A DNA stretch of 64,000 nt from Mesonia sediminis (GTDB taxonomy: Bacteria > Bacteroidota > Bacteroidia > Flavobacteriales > Flavobacteriaceae): positions 1 through 64,000 of the forward strand of contig NZ_JBHULZ010000026.1 in NCBI RefSeq assembly GCF_042684705.1. The letters run 5' to 3'. This document shows, piece after piece, positions 60,224 to 64,000 of this stretch. The first letter of the stretch is position 1; the number at the start of each line of letters is the position of its first letter. Below the pieces are notes generated by a model. The model searched no databases and was not told the origin of the DNA. It was given only the letters and a program-made list of their open reading frames with translations. A program made the position numbers and the translations under genes.

Positions 60224-62296
60224 TTATTGTATAACCAATTTTTTAATTTGGGCGGTTCCGTTTATCTCGATTTGAAACATATACACTCCCGCTTTTAAAT
60301 GTCCTAAATTTACCTTTGCCTTTAAAGCTTGGATTGGCCTCTCCCAAATAAGTTGACCTCTTAAATTATATAACTTCACCTTATCTATGGTATAAGTAGA
60401 TTTCATAAAAACTATATCTTTCACAGGATTAGGATATATTTCTAAATTGACTAGTGTTTCTTCTTTGGCACTTAAGACTTGTGTAGTAAAACTAGTAGGG
60501 CCAAATAAATCGCTCAAATCGTTGCTGCATACCGCAAAGACATATACATCATAAGTTGTATTGGGTTGCAAACCTTGAACACTTAAACCTTTTGCACCGT
60601 CGTTATCGAAGATTGAAATTCCATCTTGGGTTGGATCGAAGCCTTGAACACCATAAACAACTTGCCAAGCCGTGGCCGAACCGTTTTCTTGCCAATCTAT
60701 GGCGGCAGAATTTTTAGTTACATTAGTTATTATAATATTTGAGGGAGCAGAACAAGAACTGTCGGTGGTTTGAAAGCTAACTGGACCAATCCATACGCTT
60801 TCATCGTTTGTTCCACAAAGGGCACGCACATATACATCATAACTAGTGTTAGCTGTTAAACCTGTTATCATTTCGTTAGGAGTAGCATCGTTATCTGTTA
60901 GTATAGACCCACTGCCCAATGTGAAGCCAGCTGGGCCGTATTGAATTTCCCAACTGGTAGCCGATCCATTTTCAACCCAATTAATTTGGCTAGCGTTGTC
61001 TGTAATAGCCGAAATGCTGAGATTAGAAGGTGCAGGGCAAGAAGGTTCTGAGGTAATGCTCAGGTCAAAAACTCCTTCTGGCAAATCATTGGTTCCTGAA
61101 TTGCCTCCAATATTGATATAATAAGTTGTGCCAGCAACACTGCTGAATACGATTTGTTCTGTACTACCCACATCCGAAAAGTCGATACAGTTCAGATTTG
61201 TACAATTACCGGTATACAACCCAAGTGCACCTGACCAATTTCCCGATTCCTCAACATCGATTGTTATTTGATTTCCATCACCTACAAAGGTATACCACAC
61301 CCCATCATTCATACCTGGTGCACAAGCCGAAATAAAACCATTGTTATTTGTTGCTTGTGAAGCATCTTGTGTTATGTTATAAGGAAAACTATTTACCACA
61401 AAAGCTCCCGAACAAGGGTCGTTTAATGGTGGACCATCAGTAGTAAACTGAAATTCATTACAGGTTTGCATGCCAATTTCATTAATTGGATTGATTCGAA
61501 CGTAGTAGGTAGTACTCTGAGCTAGGGTGCCCAAATTATAGGTGTTTACTCCATTTGGTATAAGTGTTGGGGCTAGCACATCACTTGCGCCAGGTGCGGT
61601 ACCTACGCTTAATTCATTAGAATGCGAACCTGTGGCATTATCCCATACTAAAATACCGTTATTTGATGCATTAACAGAACCATGGGCAGGCGATATCAAA
61701 TTCACATCACAAGCTGGAAGACTGTTGTAATTTTGAACAGCCGAAATATTATCTAAATAAACGAAAAAGTCTCCTGATAACCAATTGGAAGTGAACCGCA
61801 GTTGAAAATCTGCTCCGTGTGGTAATTCGTTCGCAGGTATGGTTTGGTTAATTGTTGTGCAAGAAACGCTGGTCACGTGATTGGTATCGTCGATAGTAAT
61901 AACGGGATTCCAAGTTTGTCCTTGATCGGTTGTGAATTCAACTTTTAAATTTCCCCAACCGGGAGGTGTAGCCGTATTGGGCGCTCCATTAGCTCTATAA
62001 TTTACAATTTTGTAATCAAAACTAACTTGCATAGGCGTACCGCTGGAAATACCTATTACCACGGGAGAGTATAATTTACCTTGGACACTACCGGTTGAAG
62101 ATGGCGTGTCGTACCATAAATTATCTCTGACGCTATTTCCTGAACAAGCCCCTGTACTGGATATAATGAAGGATCCATCATCATACCAACCGTTGGTATA
62201 ATTAGAGCTTGAATCAAAATTTTGGCTCACATTAATCTGACTGAATAAGGGTGTGAGCAACCCGAAAAACAAGAAGGTTAAATAGAGGTTCTTCAT
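60224..62296 (-). CDS. Secreted fibronectin-III protein with T9SS type A sorting domain
   Basis: 690 residues. A signal (1-19, LTPLFSQ) is followed by a MAM/jelly-roll-like domain (about 20-190), FN3-like modules (near 195-290, 415-510 and 515-605; each ends TTYDVYV or TSYDVYV plus CGTN/CSND), a PPC-like region near 290-410, and the T9SS sorting domain (about 620-690: EIYPNPVKDIVFMK, VKLYNLRGQLIWER, HLKAGVYMFQI, KKLVIQ). Exported through T9SS and displayed or released at the surface. Binding or adhesion role likely; no catalytic motif seen. Confidence 0.9.
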   Translation of the reverse strand: MKNLYLTFLFFGLLTPLFSQINVSQNFDSSSNYTNGWYDDGSFIISSTGACSGNSVRDNLWYDTPSSTGSVQGKLYSPVVIGISSGTPMQVSFDYKIVNYRANGAPNTATPPGWGNLKVEFTTDQGQTWNPVITIDDTNHVTSVSCTTINQTIPANELPHGADFQLRFTSNWLSGDFFVYLDNISAVQNYNSLPACDVNLISPAHGSVNASNNGILVWDNATGSHSNELSVGTAPGASDVLAPTLIPNGVNTYNLGTLAQSTTYYVRINPINEIGMQTCNEFQFTTDGPPLNDPCSGAFVVNSFPYNITQDASQATNNNGFISACAPGMNDGVWYTFVGDGNQITIDVEESGNWSGALGLYTGNCTNLNCIDFSDVGSTEQIVFSSVAGTTYYINIGGNSGTNDLPEGVFDLSITSEPSCPAPSNLSISAITDNASQINWVENGSATSWEIQYGPAGFTLGSGSILTDNDATPNEMITGLTANTSYDVYVRALCGTNDESVWIGPVSFQTTDSSCSAPSNIIITNVTKNSAAIDWQENGSATAWQVVYGVQGFDPTQDGISIFDNDGAKGLSVQGLQPNTTYDVYVFAVCSNDLSDLFGPTSFTTQVLSAKEETLVNLEIYPNPVKDIVFMKSTYTIDKVKLYNLRGQLIWERPIQALKAKVNLGHLKAGVYMFQIEINGTAQIKKLVIQ

Positions 62297-62434
62297 ATTA
62301 GTGGTGTTTCTTCAAAATATAATTCTATAAAAACAAAATAGAATTAAAAACAAAGCTACTTATAATTTTAGATCTAGTAGATATTTACCAAATTTTCAGT
62401 TTAAAAGTTTCTTTGTTCGTTAAATATACAAAAA

Positions 62435-62466
62435 AACCCCCTAAGGTTTTCACCTTAAGGGGTTTA
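62435..62466 (-). terminator. Terminator behind the partial T9SS gene
   Basis: On the minus strand AACCCCTTAAGGT, a GAAA tetraloop and ACCTTAGGGGGTT form a 13-bp stem with one G-T pair, followed by TTTTTT. It lies 20 bp behind the gene stop. Confidence 0.85.
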
Positions 62467-62485
62467 TATGATAAAAATCAGGTTC

Positions 62486-64000
62486 TTACTCTTTAATTAT
62501 TCTAAAAGTTTTTAGACTTTCGTTAATTTTCACTTGCATTAAGTAGGCACCTGTTGGTAAATCACCTAAGTTAATTTCTGTACTCAGTTGATTCGGATTC
62601 ACCTCAATTACACGCTGACCAATCAAATTAAAGATTGTAGCATTTTGAATAGAATTGGCTGCTTTTAAGTTCAACACAGATTGAGTTGGGTTTGGATAAT
62701 ACTCAAATGTCTGGAAAACATTATCATAAACACCCAAATTATCTGTTTTGAAGCTTACTGGCCCTACTTGGCTACTTGTATTTCCAGCGCATAACGCGGT
62801 AACATAAACATCATAATTCGTGTCTTTTGTTAATCCTGTTATGGTTTCACCTAAAGTGCCATCATTATCTAAGACAATTGTACCTGTACCTGGAGTGAAA
62901 CCGCTAGTACCGTACTCAATCTCCCAAGTAGTCGCACTACCATTTTCTGTCCAAGTTACATCAGCTGTAGTATTAGTAATATTAGCTACGCTTATGTTTG
63001 AAGGATCTGAACAGGGAGGAGCTAAAGTAGTAAAGTTTACTGGTCCTACCCAAGCGCTCTCATTTCCTACGCTACAAATGGCACGTACATATACGTCATA
63101 AGCTGTACTTGCGGTTAATCCTGTTAAGGTTTCACCTAAAGTACCGTCGTTATCATTTACAATGGTTCCACTACCTTGAGTGAATCCGGCTGCACCGTAC
63201 TCGATTTCCCATTCGGTTTCTGTACCACCTGCTGTCCAAGAAACATCAGCAGTAGTGTCGCTCAAGTTGCTTACCATTAGCGCAGAAGGATCTGCACACG
63301 GAGGTGCTGTTACATTTATAGCAATATCATCTATAGCGATATCACTTTCAAAATCAACACCGCGAATAGCTCTAAACCTTACTTTGATGGCTCCTGAATA
63401 AGCTGATAAATCTACAGTTTTAAGTGCCCACGGGTCGGTTTCCGCAGTTTGTTGCTGGCCGATTATTGAGTCTACCCCATTTACCCACGCAGTTCCATCA
63501 AAAACATCAATATAAAGATCTCCCATATCGGCACCATACATAAAGTAATAGAATTCTAAACTGGCTATGTTATTTCCAATGTCTACTAAAGGAGTAATCA
63601 GCTCAGTTACATCTCCCTGGCTACCACTTGTTGCCTCGGTATAGAAATAATTACTTCCACTAAAAGCCCCTGCAGGACCTGTGTCTGAAGATGGGGTACT
63701 ATTTAATCCGTCAATGTTCCAATCCCAAGAACTCGTGCTAGTCGTTTGCCAGCATAAGTCACCATTAAAACTAGTGGTAGGGGTAAATGCTTCAACATCA
63801 TCTAACCAAGGAGCGGTAACAGCAGTACAGTTAGTTGTAAAATTAAATGGACCTATCCAAACACTGGTACCATCTGTACCACAATCGGCCTGAACATAGA
63901 TATCATAGGCAGTATCATCCATTAGGTTGGTTGCCGAGTAGTTAGTAGAAACACTCGTTCCGGTTGGCACACCCGTTGGTGCAGTGCCAGCCGTTACTAC
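62486..64000 (-). CDS. Secreted fibronectin-III protein with T9SS type A sorting domain (5' end outside window)
   Basis: At least 504 residues; the frame is open to the right edge of the window, so the N-terminus and signal peptide lie outside. Visible parts are the end of one FN3 module (AYDIYVQADCGTDGTSVW), a MAM/jelly-roll domain (about 60-235, APWLDDVEAFTPTTSFNGD), two closely similar FN3 modules (TWEIEYG, GLTASTAYDVYVRAICSVGNE), and the sorting domain (FEYYPNPTQSVLNLKA, IFNLIGQRVIEV, DLPTGAYLMQVKI). It resembles the downstream 690-residue protein and probably arose from the same ancestor. No catalytic motif seen. Confidence 0.9.
   Translation of the reverse strand, partial: VVTAGTAPTGVPTGTSVSTNYSATNLMDDTAYDIYVQADCGTDGTSVWIGPFNFTTNCTAVTAPWLDDVEAFTPTTSFNGDLCWQTTSTSSWDWNIDGLNSTPSSDTGPAGAFSGSNYFYTEATSGSQGDVTELITPLVDIGNNIASLEFYYFMYGADMGDLYIDVFDGTAWVNGVDSIIGQQQTAETDPWALKTVDLSAYSGAIKVRFRAIRGVDFESDIAIDDIAINVTAPPCADPSALMVSNLSDTTADVSWTAGGTETEWEIEYGAAGFTQGSGTIVNDNDGTLGETLTGLTASTAYDVYVRAICSVGNESAWVGPVNFTTLAPPCSDPSNISVANITNTTADVTWTENGSATTWEIEYGTSGFTPGTGTIVLDNDGTLGETITGLTKDTNYDVYVTALCAGNTSSQVGPVSFKTDNLGVYDNVFQTFEYYPNPTQSVLNLKAANSIQNATIFNLIGQRVIEVNPNQLSTEINLGDLPTGAYLMQVKINESLKTFRIIKE

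Overview
The window is chromosomal DNA from a member of the Bacteroidota, most likely a flavobacterium (Flavobacteriaceae). Evidence: AT-rich sequence, TAnnTTTG-type promoter boxes, a gliding-motility gldI gene, two secreted proteins with type IX secretion (T9SS) C-terminal sorting domains, DUF5683 and DUF5686 proteins, many Cys-anchored lipoproteins, and a hisG-D-C-B-H-A-F-IE operon with fused hisB and hisIE. The genus cannot be fixed from the sequence alone.

Layout. 1-3.9 kb is a decayed accessory zone: two degraded IS3-family copies in the same orientation, an 86-N assembly gap, a truncated and frameshifted SRPBCC gene, an intact DUF2200 gene and a membrane-protein ORF broken by one TAG. 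3.9-12.8 kb holds amino-acid biosynthesis: a trpB2-type tryptophan synthase beta gene and, divergent from it, the complete histidine operon. Each side starts with its own leader peptide (three consecutive Trp codons; five His codons in six) followed by a terminator hairpin, so the 566-bp region between the two structural genes carries two back-to-back attenuators. 12.8-16.3 kb: tandem universal stress protein, BCCT transporter, a repeat element, and a regulator/membrane-protein pair with a candidate operator. 16.4-22.6 kb: a DECR-like reductase, then parA-parB-DUF5683-dapB-lepB-wbqC-like on the plus strand. 22.5-28.8 kb, minus strand: EEP-family protein, two rhomboid proteases, mutL, a small membrane protein, ribH and a TPR membrane protein. 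28.9-31.2 kb: recF, a lipoprotein, a DUF721 gene, and convergent ndk.

31.3-39.4 kb is a second variable zone: a REP-like element, three small membrane-protein ORFs, a remnant of an XRE regulator, a two-gene McrB-like AAA+/DUF2357 nuclease pair (type IV restriction-like defence), and about 1.7 kb without a convincing gene. That stretch contains a 106-bp palindromic structure, an iteron-like array of five boxes at 21-23 bp spacing, an orphan minus-strand terminator and a possible permease remnant.

39.4-64 kb is mostly housekeeping: nrnA-like, gldI and a cyclophilin-FKBP lipoprotein; csbD-like; a phytase-esterase-like lipoprotein; smpB and a DUF5686 outer-membrane protein; pcm; an operon of Gfo/Idh/MocA oxidoreductase, 3-hydroxybutyryl-CoA dehydrogenase, DUF1015, YggS, exonuclease-GIY-YIG, voltage-gated ion channel and miaA; a histidine kinase/response regulator pair; coaE, a YbbR protein and a family 2 glycosyltransferase; and two neighbouring T9SS-secreted fibronectin-III proteins, the second running off the right edge.

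No rRNA, tRNA or CRISPR array was recognised. The most interesting signals are the paired leader-peptide attenuators with built-in terminator mimicry, the McrB/DUF2357 island with the iteron-like array next to it, and a MutL whose endonuclease motifs are changed.
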